NCBI GenBank assembly: GCA_047967505.1 | Contig: CM106538.1 | Strand: one strand, 5' to 3' | Source: Dipteris shenzhenensis | Taxonomy: Eukaryota > Polypodiophyta > Polypodiopsida > Gleicheniales | Length of the DNA: 64,000 nt | Part shown: one piece after another, positions 32,001-44,000 of the stretch | Layout: each line of letters starts with the position of its first letter | Position numbering within the stretch: position 1 is the first letter of the stretch | Notes under the pieces: model-generated | Seen by the model: only the letters and a program-made list of their open reading frames with translations | Database searches by the model: none | Told to the model about the DNA's origin: nothing | Program-made: the position numbers and the translations under genes

Positions 32001-35000
32001 GCCATCCTTTGCCCGTTTGGTGTACAAGCAATGATCAGTCTCACCTATGATACCCTTGAGACTGCATGAAGGCATCAAACTTCTTGTACCATTCTCTTGG
32101 TGCCTGCTTGAGTCCATACAAGCTCCTTTTGAGCTTACACACAAGCTGCTCTTTCCCTTTAACAGCATATCCCTCTAGCTGACTCATGTAGATCTCATCA
32201 TGGAGATCTCCGTGAAGAAAAGCAGTCTTCACACCCATCTGACATAAATCCATGTCCTCATGAGCAACAAGAGCTAACACTGCTCTCAAAGTAGTCATCT
32301 TGACGACAGGGGAAAAGATCTCATCAAAGTCAATGCCCTTCTCCTGCTTAAATCCCTTGGCAACCAATCTGGCCTTATACCTCGGTAAAGCATTTGAATC
32401 CACTTTGACTTTGTAAACCCACTTGCATGGCAAAACCTTTCTGCCTGCAGGTAGCTGCACCAAGTCCCATGTATCATTTTGAAGTAAGGAGTCCATTTCT
32501 GACTGCATGGCTTTCTCCCACTTCCTTTTCTCTGTTCTTCCCATAGCTTCCTTGAAGCTGGAAGGCTCACCACAATCTGTCAGCATGATAAAATCAGCCA
32601 CATTGTTGGCTCCTGGAACAAACCTGTCAGGAGGCCGTTGTACACGGGTGCTCCTTCTAACAAAATGTTCCGGATTAGGCTGCTGTCCAGCCTGTTCGTC
32701 ATGCATGACGGGTGGCTGTACCACCATATCTGGCTGTTCTACAGCCCCATCTGCTGGCATATCCAGTGGTGCATCATTGGCAAAATTATCTGGCTGATTT
32801 CCAGCCTGTATACCCTCTTGAACAGGGTTATCTGCAGCAGCCTGCTGCTGCATATAAAAGGGCATTCTTTGCTGTCCAACATCATCATAAATAACCCTCC
32901 TGTATTCCACAGGTTGCACGGGTTCCTTGTGTACACTATCCTCTTTAAAGATGACATCATTGCTGCGTATAATCTTCCGTTTAATGGGATCCCATAACCT
33001 GTACCCCATTTCACCTTCGTCACCATAACCCATGAAGATGCATCTGAGAGACTTTGGCTCCAGTTTGGTGCGCAGTTCTTTGCGTACATGAGCAAAGCAC
33101 TCGCAGCCAAACACACGTAAGTGCTTATATGAGGGTGGCTTGCCAAACCACACCTCCTCTGGCACTTTCAACTCCAAAGCCTTGTTTGGCGACCTGTTAA
33201 TAATGTGAACTGCTGTTTGCACGGCTTCTGCCCAAAAGCCATGGGGCAATGCAGCATAAGACAACATACATCGAACCTTCTCCTGAATAGTTCGATTCAT
33301 CCGCTCACTTACACCATTTTGAGATGCATTATGAGGGGCTGTGAGTTCCTGTTTGATGCCCTTAGCTTCGCAAAACTGCACAAAAGCATGTGACACATAC
33401 TCACCCCCATTATCGGATCTGAGGCATTTCAGCCTGCGACCTGTCCGATTCTCAACCTGAGCGACAAACTTCTTGAAAGCATCTAAGGCATCGCTTTTAT
33501 GCTTCAAGAAATAGACCCACACTTTACGTGTGGCGTCATCAATAAAAGTAATAAAATACTTTGCACCCCCTAGTGATAACTGTGGCATCTCACACAAATC
33601 AAAGTGCACTAGATCAAGCGGTGCTCTATTCTGGGGAGTTCTCCTCTTATGAGGAGTCACAGAATGCTTGCCAAATATGCAATGATCACAAGTAGGCAAA
33701 TCTGAAAAAGAAAGAGACGGCAGATAACCCAAACGTGATAGTTCTTGCATTCCTTTAACGGACATGTGTCCCAACCGGCTATGCCACAATGAAATCTTTG
33801 GCAGCTCGGTTATGGCAACAACATGATTACCTACACTGGAAACATAAAGAGGGTACAAGGTATCACTCTTATAACCCTCAGCCACTACAACCTGGCCATC
33901 AGTAATCACCCTGGCCATCAGTAATCACCCATTTGGAATCCCCAAATGTGGTGTGGTAACCACTGTCATCCAATAAGCCAGTGCTAATCAGATTTTTCTT
34001 GATTTGCGGCACATGGCGAACACCATCAAGCATAAATGACCGTCCATCAGGGAATACTATCTGTATACTGCCAATCCCTGCAATCTGACATGCATAGTTG
34101 TTCCCAAGGTGAACAACTCCATGAGTACCTGTGTAAGAAGTAAACCACTCCTTATGAGGAGTAACATGAAAAGAATCACCTGAATCCAAGAGCCAGGTGT
34201 GCATGTCATGGCCATCAATAACCAATGTGTGTACAATTACAGCAGAAGAACATAATACCTCATGTCTGTCACTGTCACTGTCCTCTGCTGCAACATTCAC
34301 TGCATCCAAGTCATCTACCTTGGCCTTGCCTTTGCCTTTGCTTCCACTGCTTGCATCCTTTGCTTCAGCCTTCTTGGCTTTCTGATCCCGTATAAACTTA
34401 AAGCACTTAGACTTCACATGTCCCTTCTTGCCACAATAAAAGCATTCAATATCCTTTTTACCACGGGACTGACTGCGGGATTTGGACTTACTAGCAGATC
34501 TCCCCTTCTGCTGAGTCCTGCCTCTTTCCTGTACCTGCAAAGCATTTGAAGACTTGCTGCCCGCATTATTTTTCCTGCTCATCTCCTCCATGAGGAGAGA
34601 GCTCTCCACATCAGCATACATAAGAATGACATTTGAATTTGACAGGGTGGTCTTGAAAGTGTCCCAACTCTCAGGGAGGGTACACAACAAGAAGGTAGCC
34701 TTGAACTCCTCATCAAGATTCAAACCCTGTGCAATCAGCTGTGTAAAGATGGCATTGAACTCACTCAAGTGTGAGGTCATAGTTGTACCTTCCTTCATGC
34801 GAAGATCAACCAGCTTCTTCAACCAATAAACCTTACTGGCTGAACTCTTTTGGGCATACAACTCTGCTAGCCTCTGCCATAGGCCATAAGAGGTCTTTTC
34901 AGCCTGAACATTGAACACAAGAGTATCAGAAATAGTAAGCATGATAGCTGCCCTTGCGGACAAATCAAGCTCTTCCCATTCATCATCTGCCATGTCAGAT

Positions 35001-38000
35001 GGCTTGACACCCTTCACCCTTATGGGCTTAGAAATCTTCTTTAGCAGAAGTACATTCAAACACTGTTCTGCCCATAATGCATAATTGTGTGCTCCTTCCA
35101 ATTTCTTTATGTTCAGAATTGAAGAATCACTTCCCCCTGATGCCATATCAGATAAGGGAAGTACCTGAATCCCTGTAAGTCAAAAAATGACTGAATAAAG
35201 TTCTGATTTCTCAGAAAAAACCTGCTCTATCAAGAGCCAGAAGCACTCACAATAGTGCTGTTTTTTTTTTTTTACTGTCAAAAGAATCTGCAGCAAAACA
35301 GTAAATTTCCCTCCAGTTACTGTACCTTCTGACACACTGTACCGTGCTCAAATAGGCATAAAACAGTAATTTCAGAATGCTGCAGCTGTTCCACAGGTGC
35401 TTTAACAGTGCATCATCATCTGATGAAGCATAAAGCACTGCTGTCCTGATCACTTCTCCCACCTCAGATGAGGTATTGCACTGCTTTTATATGCATAAAC
35501 CACTTGTCATACACTGTGTTGTTCACTGTAAAAGAGGCTCCAAACACTTCAGCCTGTCACAAACCTGCAACAGAAAATGGGACAAATCCCAAGCAATCAC
35601 CCTTCTGCCAAGGGGATAAAAGGCATCTGAAGGTCTCAAACGGTAACCCAAGTGCTCTCAAGCAAAATCTGGGCAAAAGCCCCTTGATTTGACACCTGTA
35701 CCAAGTGAAGAACACCTCAACACTGATATATCATACAAAATGTAGCGCTCTCCTGGCACTTTCACCTGACAATGCAATACATAAACAGCCCTGTGTACAC
35801 AATAACAACACAGATCCCAACGTACAGACACTGAAGAGAAAATCTTTTGAGCACTGTCAACGATGGACAGTTAGGGACCGAGTAAACTCGATGCGCCCTG
35901 GCCAAGCGTGGCTCAACTGAGATTTTCAAAAGGTGTCGTACACAAAATGTGACCTGCAAGAAATGTCACTGAGTACACTGCGGAAACAAGACTAATGTGG
36001 GCTCCCTGGCTCCACACTGCATAAGCTTCCAGGCAAAAGCCCTTTGAAAATGTCACCCAAAAGCTGAGATTTGCACTCAGCAAAAGCATAAAAGCCCTCT
36101 GCAAAATCAAGGCATTACCTTCACGAAACAAGATAACTGTGCAATCAACCACACACTGTGGTACTAGTCACCTCAAGCACGAGGGACACGAAGGTACTTG
36201 CTGTACTTTCAAAACACAGTTTTGAGAACTGAAAATGATCCTGAATGAAGAGCAGAGTGCTCTCTCTCCTTTCCTCTTCCCAAAAAAAAAAATGTACCTG
36301 CTGTACTTTCTGTACCTTTGTACTAGTGCAGGGTACCAAAGTACCTGCTGTACCTGTGTAGGGTACAGATCCAAGAAGAGAAAAAAAGAAATTTTCGAAA
36401 TGCAAATCTCTGATGAAGCTCCCTGACGCAGAAGTTCCTAACGCAGCCCTTGCCTCAGTACGGTCGACTGCTGTCCATACAGTTGTACGGACGACCGTAC
36501 GTCCGTACACGACTGTACGGAAATGGCGTGATCACCGGCTGCTGCCTGCAGCAGCGCCCACGCATGCGCTGCCTGTCTGCCCGCGCTGCTTGCGCGTACG
36601 TGCGCGCCGCCTTGCCCTGCTCGCAGCTGTAGCAGCTTGCAGCTGCTGTTGCTGTTCGGCGCCGCCTTGCCCTGCTCGCAGATCCGCTGCAGCCCGCGCT
36701 ATTGCCCGCGATACACCCTCGCCGCCCCGCGTTGCTGTCCCGTGCTGCAGCCCTAGCTGCTTGCGCAATGCCAAAAGGGCACAAGTCCCGAGGGGGTAGA
36801 GGGAGAGGTAGGCAGGGGTAGGGAGGAAGTGAGGCTCTGATACCAGTTGAAGGTGAAGGAAAGAGGGAGAAGTACAAGAGGGAGAGGGTGAGAGAGAGGA
36901 GAGACACTCAAGATGCGGGTGTGAAGTGATGAGCCACACCACAAACTCTTAAGTTTTATTAGGATTAGGTTTTCCCTATGACTGTCTTAAGACAGTCATA
37001 GGTGTCATATCTTTAATAAAGGGGTGGCAATGTGCCTTTACCCCAACAATATGCCCCCTTGCTCGTCAGTTGGTTGAGGCTGGGGCTGACCCTATGTATA
37101 GGGCCCCCTCCCCTTGTTTGTTTTCATCTTCTCAGGTGGTTTTTGCCTAGTGATATAGAGGGCTTTTCCCAAGAGATCACTTGAGCAGTCTCTCTCCCTT
37201 TTTATCCATGTGTGCATTTCTTTGTTGAGTGCTCTCTCTCACCCACAGTGTCCATTCTGCTACGCACTCTCACAACAGGTGGAGCTGGCCCGAATAAATC
37301 TTGAAGATGGGCGCTTCCAAACTCTGAAGAGGTTTCTCATGAAGGGGGAGTCCTTCCCAATGAGGGGAGACTCCAAGAAAATCCACTTGTGGGACTGCTA
37401 CTACTGACCACCTCTGCGGGGGAGTGTTCCTAAGAAGCCCACCCTGTAGCAAGAGGGTTCAGAGCTTAGAGCCTGGAGTGAGACCACGCACCATAGCTTG
37501 CCCCGAAGAGCTCTACTTTGCAACTCTGGGTCGATGATGCCAAAGCCCCCTTGGGCTTATGGCATAATCACAGTCTGCCACGCCACCCTGACTCGGGTGT
37601 TCCAAGTGCCATTTGATCATGCCCAAAGGAAGTTACGCACCAAGTGCCTAAGCTATCCCATTCAACCCCTCTAAAAACACCAACACGAAGCTATGTACCA
37701 AGCTGTGGCAAGGAGTACCTGGTTTGCCACCAAGGCCCTGCCTGCTGTGAGAGCTTAGCCCAGCTCCAATATAGAAGCTCGTGCCCGTACTCTCTCTAAT
37801 AGCTAGGCAATCTACTGCTCTACTATAATGTCTATGCCCACGTGGCATCCAAGGTATCTCATTGTCTGCCCTCACAAGAACCATATGAAACCCAAGGCCA
37901 CCCCCAAAACTCGGACCTCCTCAGTTGCTGTAAGAAAGCCAACTGATTTGGCCCAGTTGATCCTAGCTAGCCCAATAAAGCCGCACAATAGGTGGCTAGA

Positions 38001-41000
38001 GCCTCCCTAACCACATCAAGGCTTGCTATGAAACACTCCACATAAAGTGGAGTGTCGTCTGCAAACTCTGAGCCTAGTAGCTCCTCCTCTAGACGGATTA
38101 AGAGTCTCATTCCTATAAGGCCCCTAGCCTAAGAGCACACAAAACTAGCCCAACATTGGTCTCCGCTATGAAAAGAAAGAGGAAGGGAACAACGGGGCAG
38201 CCCTGTTGAACTGAACGATAGAGATAGAGAGAACCTTACCCGTATGGCCATGATAAGCATTTGATTGGAGCTACCTGCGTACAAGGCCGAGACCCCTCGG
38301 ATCCACCTATCTGAGAAACCTAAACAATGCATGTGCCCTCCAAGAGTGGGAGGTAGGATCACAAGGGGGAAGGGAGGCATGGACAAGACCGGCAGGGAGA
38401 TAGTGGAGGAAAGGCCATTCAGGATAAGGAACCCCCTTGATCTTGTTGTTGGGTCGGCTCTTGGTGCTCTGTCCCCCCACCGTCCGTGGATCTACTGAAC
38501 GTCGAAAAAGGTCTCATCCTCCAGGGTACGAGGGCAGTCCGCTGAGGCATCCTCCAATTGCTAGATACCTCCTGCTCTGCCATCATATGCTCTTAAAGTC
38601 TGAGTTGTCATTTGCGGTTCTTCAAAGCATTCTTGCTGGGCTTTTGCACTTCACCCTAGTCCAAGCCAATCCAAAAGGCTCTACCCAAGGTGCCTCAGAA
38701 ACCACCCGCTGTCCTGACCCGCATTGCGCTCTCTGGGCGAGCAGCCCTCTACCCTTAGCGCTGCAGTGGGGAATCCCTAGCTGAATTGTCATGAAGCTGT
38801 AAATACTCCAAAGTCATAGTTTTAGTTGACCATTTATTGATCATAATTAATGAGTTCTTCATTTATTTAATTATGTTCAAAGAGTTATATTTATTTGGTC
38901 AAAGTATTGACTTCGGTCAAAGATAATTAACCTCAGTTAAGTAAGCCTAACCTCGATTAGGAAGACTTGGCTTTGGCCAAGATGGTTAACCACAGTTAAC
39001 CAAAGAACCAAAGTGCTAACTTTGGTCAAAGAGTGTTGACTTCGGTCAACAAGACTAGGCTTACGCCAAGAGGGTTAAATTTGATTAACCAAGATGTGCC
39101 AACCTCGATTGGAGAGACTTGGCCATAATTAAGGTGCTTCTACTGATGATCAAGCCCTTAATTATGACCAAGAGGGTTCACTTTGGTCAACTAAAGAATT
39201 TGTTCTATGTTATGTGCACATGTTTGCTTTGTGGGAACGCCCACAATGACCAGGATTAGTCCATGGATTATTATTTGCATGCAAAGCGATAACCATTAAC
39301 GGGTGCCATGGTTGTGCGCTTTAGTTAAGGTACCGAGAGGGATTGAAAGCCTAAGCGATATGGAGTTTAGCAAGCGACCAGGGATGGTTCGTGTGACCTA
39401 GTGCTTCAAAGACCCCAGAAAATTGCCCTTCCAGGCATGTAATAGGAATTCATCTAGAATTTGGACACTTGGCATGTTGCCAAAAGAAATGAGCTTTGAG
39501 CTCCCTTAAATTCTTCACGTATGATTTTTCTGTAAGCAGCCCGTGAGCTGAACTCTTGTACTCAGATTTTCTAAATGAATAAAGACCTTCGGGGGGGTCC
39601 AGCCCGACATGTCTTGGGCCCTAGTGTGCGTGAGAGAGAGAGTGAGTGAGAGAAGGAGATTATGTTTTCTCAGACCAGACTGCACAACCAGCCAAAGAGA
39701 AAGAAATCGATGTTACTTTTTTTAGTTTTACATTATATCAGAGCCATGGATTCATTGCCTTCTGAGGTGGTAGCAATTCTACGCTTTGAAGCGATACATA
39801 GAAGCGCCAAACTGATTGGCCGTCGGTTCTTTACAGACGGATTTTGATGGTGCTATGTGTCGTTGCTTTGTTTGGGTGAGGCAAAGAATCAAGATTCGTT
39901 GCAGACGTCACACTAGTCAACGATACTATCTTTTTGCCTATGCAATTTAATTGAATTCGTCACAGGAGGTTATACCTGGATGAATCCAAGAACATTCCCA
40001 AACTCATCCTCTAAAAACACAACATCGTGCAGTTTCAATCTCACGATAGTCACTCGTAAGATTGAAAACCATAAACTCCATCACGCATAGTAGGGACTAG
40101 CTACTATGATATCCCCGCTGACGTCATCAGCACCCAACAGTGGGTGTAGACCATAGTATAAAAATATGCTCTCACACATACAATCCACACCCACACATAC
40201 TTGAGCATCCATTTATACGAAGTCTTTGTACTGAGTTTCTGTCGGCATTCGGGAGGTGAAGGTCAGACTTAGCCATGACGAAGACTGGCACTAAAGGAGA
40301 AGGCTAATCAAAAAGTAATCCAAAATCTCTTCGTTAAAGTTACAACTACTTGTGAAGTCTAAACGATTTCATTTTAGTCTCTCCCAAACGAGCATCTAAA
40401 TCTAGCTGATAGGGCAACGCACCATTTAAGATAGAAAGAGTTATCGCAATACCAACTGGCTGCAACTTGGACGAAAACTTCACAAGGTGAAATTTGCATG
40501 TCCGCTAATACCGCAGTAGCATATACCTAGATGAATCCAGAAACATTCCCAAACTCATCCTCTAAAAACACAACATAGTACAGTTTCAATCTCACGATAG
40601 TCACTCATAAGATTGAAAACCATAAACTCCATCACGCATAGTAGGGACTAGCTACTATGGCATCCCCACTGACATCATCAACGCCCAACAGTAGGTGTAG
40701 ACCATAGTATAAAAATATGCTCTCACACATACAAATCCACACACCCACACATACTTGAGCATCCATTTATACAAAGTCTTTGTACTCAGTTTCTGTCAGC
40801 ACTCCGGAGGTGAAGGGCAAACTCAGCCATGACGAAGGCTAGCACTAAAGGAGACGGCTAACCAAAAAGTAGTCCAAAATCTCTTCATTCAAGCTACAAC
40901 TGCTTGTGAAGTCTAAACGATTTCAGTTTAGTCTCTTCCAAATGAGCATCTAAATCTAGCTGATAGGGCAACGTCACAAGAGGTTACGCCATAGTAGTGG

Positions 41001-44000
41001 GAGATCATTGTTTCGGGTGCTTCTTGAGCATAAAGTCACGTCGGGTGGGCACCAAGAGAATCTTCAAGCGGCATATGAAATGTTCGGGGTAGTCGAGGGT
41101 GAATTCGCTCACACGAACAAGTACAAGACATAGACAAGGCCATTGTGGTGAATGATCTTCACAGAACTTGCGGCTTGAGTCGATTTCTGAGCGCAACTAT
41201 ACCATGATGCAAACCACGGGAAGAATCGACACCTCCAACCCCAACAAGCAAAGCGAACATAACCTTGCAAATTGCCTCAGTTGACGCCCGACGCCGCACG
41301 ATCGTTGCTCGATCTAACTAGCTAATTGATGACGTGAGCACCTCTGTCGTGTGGCCGGTGATATTGGTTCAAGAAATAGACAAGGCCATTGTGGTGAATG
41401 ACATAGACAAGGCCATTGTGGTGAATGATCTTCACAGAACAAGTACAAGACATAGACAAGGCCATTGTGGTGAATGATCTTCGCAGAACTTGCGGCTTGA
41501 GTCGATTTCTGAGCGCAACTATACCATGATGCAAACCACGGGAAGAATCGACACCTCCAACCCCAACAAGCAAAGCGAACATAACCTTGCAAATTGCCTC
41601 AGTTGACGCCCGACGCCGCGCGATCATTACTCGATCTGACCAACTAATTGATGATGTGAGCACCTCTGTCGTGTGGCCGATGATATTGGTTCAGTAAGGC
41701 ATCATGAAGGCACAAAGAAGCGTATACGTAGGCGTGACCCATGAGGCCTTTCGTTTTGGATTGACTAATGCCCCGGCTTCTTTCAATAGAATGATGGATC
41801 GTATCTTCCGACCGTATAGACAGTTCACAGGAACCTTCTTCGATGACATTATTGTCTTCTCTAAGTCCGAAGAAGAGCACAAGGAACATCTTGCTACAAT
41901 TTTTCAAGAGCTGCGAAATCACCAGCTCTATGCAAACAGCAAAAAGAGTGAACTCTTTTTGGAAGAGATCCATTACTAGGGGCATATAATATCCAAAGAT
42001 GGGATAGAGATGGATCCGACAAAAATCCAAGCCATTTAGGAATGGCCAAAGCTGAAGACTGTGCATGAAGTCCGTAGTTTCCTAGGCCTGTGTTCTTACT
42101 ACAGAAGATTTATCAGGCATTTCACAAACATAGCCACTCCACTTCACGACCTTACTAAGAAAAATGCAGCTTTCAAATGGGGTATTCTACAAAAGAAAGC
42201 ATTCACCACACTCAAAGAGAAGCTGACCGCATAGCCAATTTTGATTCCAGATTTGTATCAGCCATTTGATGTGGATTGTGGCCTACAGAGCAAGAGACTC
42301 GGGATGCAAATAGATATTTGGGAATCTATGAGAAAGAGTTGCTGGCTGTAATTCATGCCATCCATACATGGAAGCATTATCTTTTGGGTGCAGACAGTTA
42401 AGACAGATTACCAAAGTCTGAGATATTTCTTGACTCAGAGTAAGCTGTGCAAGAAGCATATGAAATGGGCAAACATGCTGTCAATGTATCATTTTCAGAT
42501 TGTCCATCCTCCGGGAGCTCTAAACAGAGTGGCAAATGCCTTGTCTCCAAGACCCCAATTGAACAATGTGACTATTGGTTATCATAGGGATTTGGAAGAC
42601 ATGAGGGAGCAATATGCTAATGATGCAGATTTTGGTGTGATTTTACAGCAAGTGCAGGAGGGGCAGTCCACCAGTCTCTATTCCCTGAAAGATGAGTATC
42701 TAATGAAAGATGACTGCCTATGCATCACCCAGGAGATGAGGAAAAAGATTTTGGAGGAATGCCATGCACCTCCCTATGCTGGGCATAGAGGAATTACAGC
42801 AACAACTCAAGCACTAGAGAGGTGTTTCTTTTGGCTAGCGATACACAAAGATGTACATCAGTTTGTTACATAATGCCTAACCTGTTAGAAGGTCAAATAT
42901 GACAGACGGAAGGCACCTGGCCTACTTATGCCTCTTCCCGTGCCTCAGGCACCATGGGAAAGTATCACAATGGACTTCATTTTTTATTTGCCAAGATCAA
43001 AGTCGGGGAATGATGGGATGTGGGCTATCGTTGATAGATTCAGCAAGCAGGCTCATTTCATTCCAGTACACAAAACTATAAAGGCGGATCTATGGCTAAG
43101 CTTTTCATGGCACAAATCTTTAAGCACCATGGAATGCCTAAGTCCATTGACAATGACCGAGATCCTGGTAGCAAATTCTACAGTGTTGGATTTGCTGAAA
43201 TGCTACACAGCTGACCAAAGTTCAAACTGGGAAAAGTACCTACCAATGGTGGAGTTTGCATACAATAATATCCATTTAAAAGAGGGCTCACTGTTCTGTT
43301 GCTCTCGCATCTTGGGTCACCAAACGGAGTTGTATCTCAAGTTTGTGGATCAGAATCCTGACATTTCAATTGGGCAGAGCAGCTTTGAGCATTATAAGAC
43401 CCGGTACCTCAGGAAACTCAAAGCAAGAATCTTTGTTGTTGCAAAACACACATAGACTTTGACCTAACCTGGCAAGCTATGAATGACTTGTGATTTAGTT
43501 CTATTGGAGCATCGCTCAATGAGGATTGATGCCCATGTCTCCCCGATGAATGTGCAATTTGTAGGCCACCTAGATCCTCGTCATGTGTTGCAAGGGAGTG
43601 CAAGTTTTGTAGCCTGTGGCCTTTGTGGGAGCCAGTGGTTTGTCCAAAGAGAGACCATGAGTGGCACAACTCCACAGGGAAAGCCCCATTTGAGGTCATC
43701 TATGGGAAGGTGCTTCTGCCACCTATCCTGAGGACCAAAGATGAAATATTTGCAGCTAATCGTTTGTCAGAGACCTCCAGACAGCTTTCAGCCAAGTCTG
43801 GACAGCAATTTAATGGTCTCAAGAAAAGCATAAGAGGGCTGCAGATAGGCATAGGAGATAGATAGATCTCAAGGAGGGGGATTGGGTACTTTTTAAGTTC
43901 GAGAAAGTTAGGCTCCGCAAGTTAAAGGGCAAGCAAAAGGTGTATGCAAAGTTATCTTCCAGATACTATGGCCCTTTCCGGGTTACAGAAGAGATTAATG

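Larger units (their letters stand above)
30718..37048 (-). mobile_element. Near-intact Ty1/Copia LTR retrotransposon
   Basis: 6331 bp. The LTRs are 30718-30920 and 36848-37048, each TG...CA on the minus strand and almost identical (one substitution and one 2-bp indel seen), so the insertion is recent. A 5-bp target duplication ATATG lies at 30713-30717 and 37049-37053. The PBS for initiator tRNA-Met is at 36845-36834 and a purine-rich tract (ggtgggaggt) at 30930-30921. Coding runs 35146 to 31020 with gag, protease, integrase, RT and RNase H in Copia order. It sits in the 3' LTR of the gag-only element, inside WRKY intron 4. Confidence 0.97.
27638..37274 (+). mobile_element. Gag-only LTR retrotransposon (TR-GAG type), split by a Copia element
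   Basis: 5' LTR about 27638-28118, PBS 28119-28130 (tggtatcagagc, the initiator tRNA-Met type), internal gag only, and a polypurine tract at 30263-30274. The 3' LTR is interrupted: about 30590-30717 then 37054-37274 matches the 5' LTR (cccgacctgca, ggttggctatcta, gttggttgaggctgggg, ttgttttcatcttctcagg, ending cactcaca). The piece 30275-30589 begins tgttag right after the polypurine tract and may be LTR sequence lost from the 5' copy. The 5' LTR has about 110 bp more in the middle, so the LTRs have diverged. No protease, integrase or RT is visible, matching the non-autonomous TR-GAG type. It lies in WRKY intron 4, inserted in an older LINE. The 5' boundary is uncertain. Confidence 0.75.

Noticed and set aside
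36413-36942. GC-rich frames on both strands next to the Copia 5' LTR
   Set aside because: They lie in the Copia leader between PBS and gag, with biased composition and no homology that I recognise.
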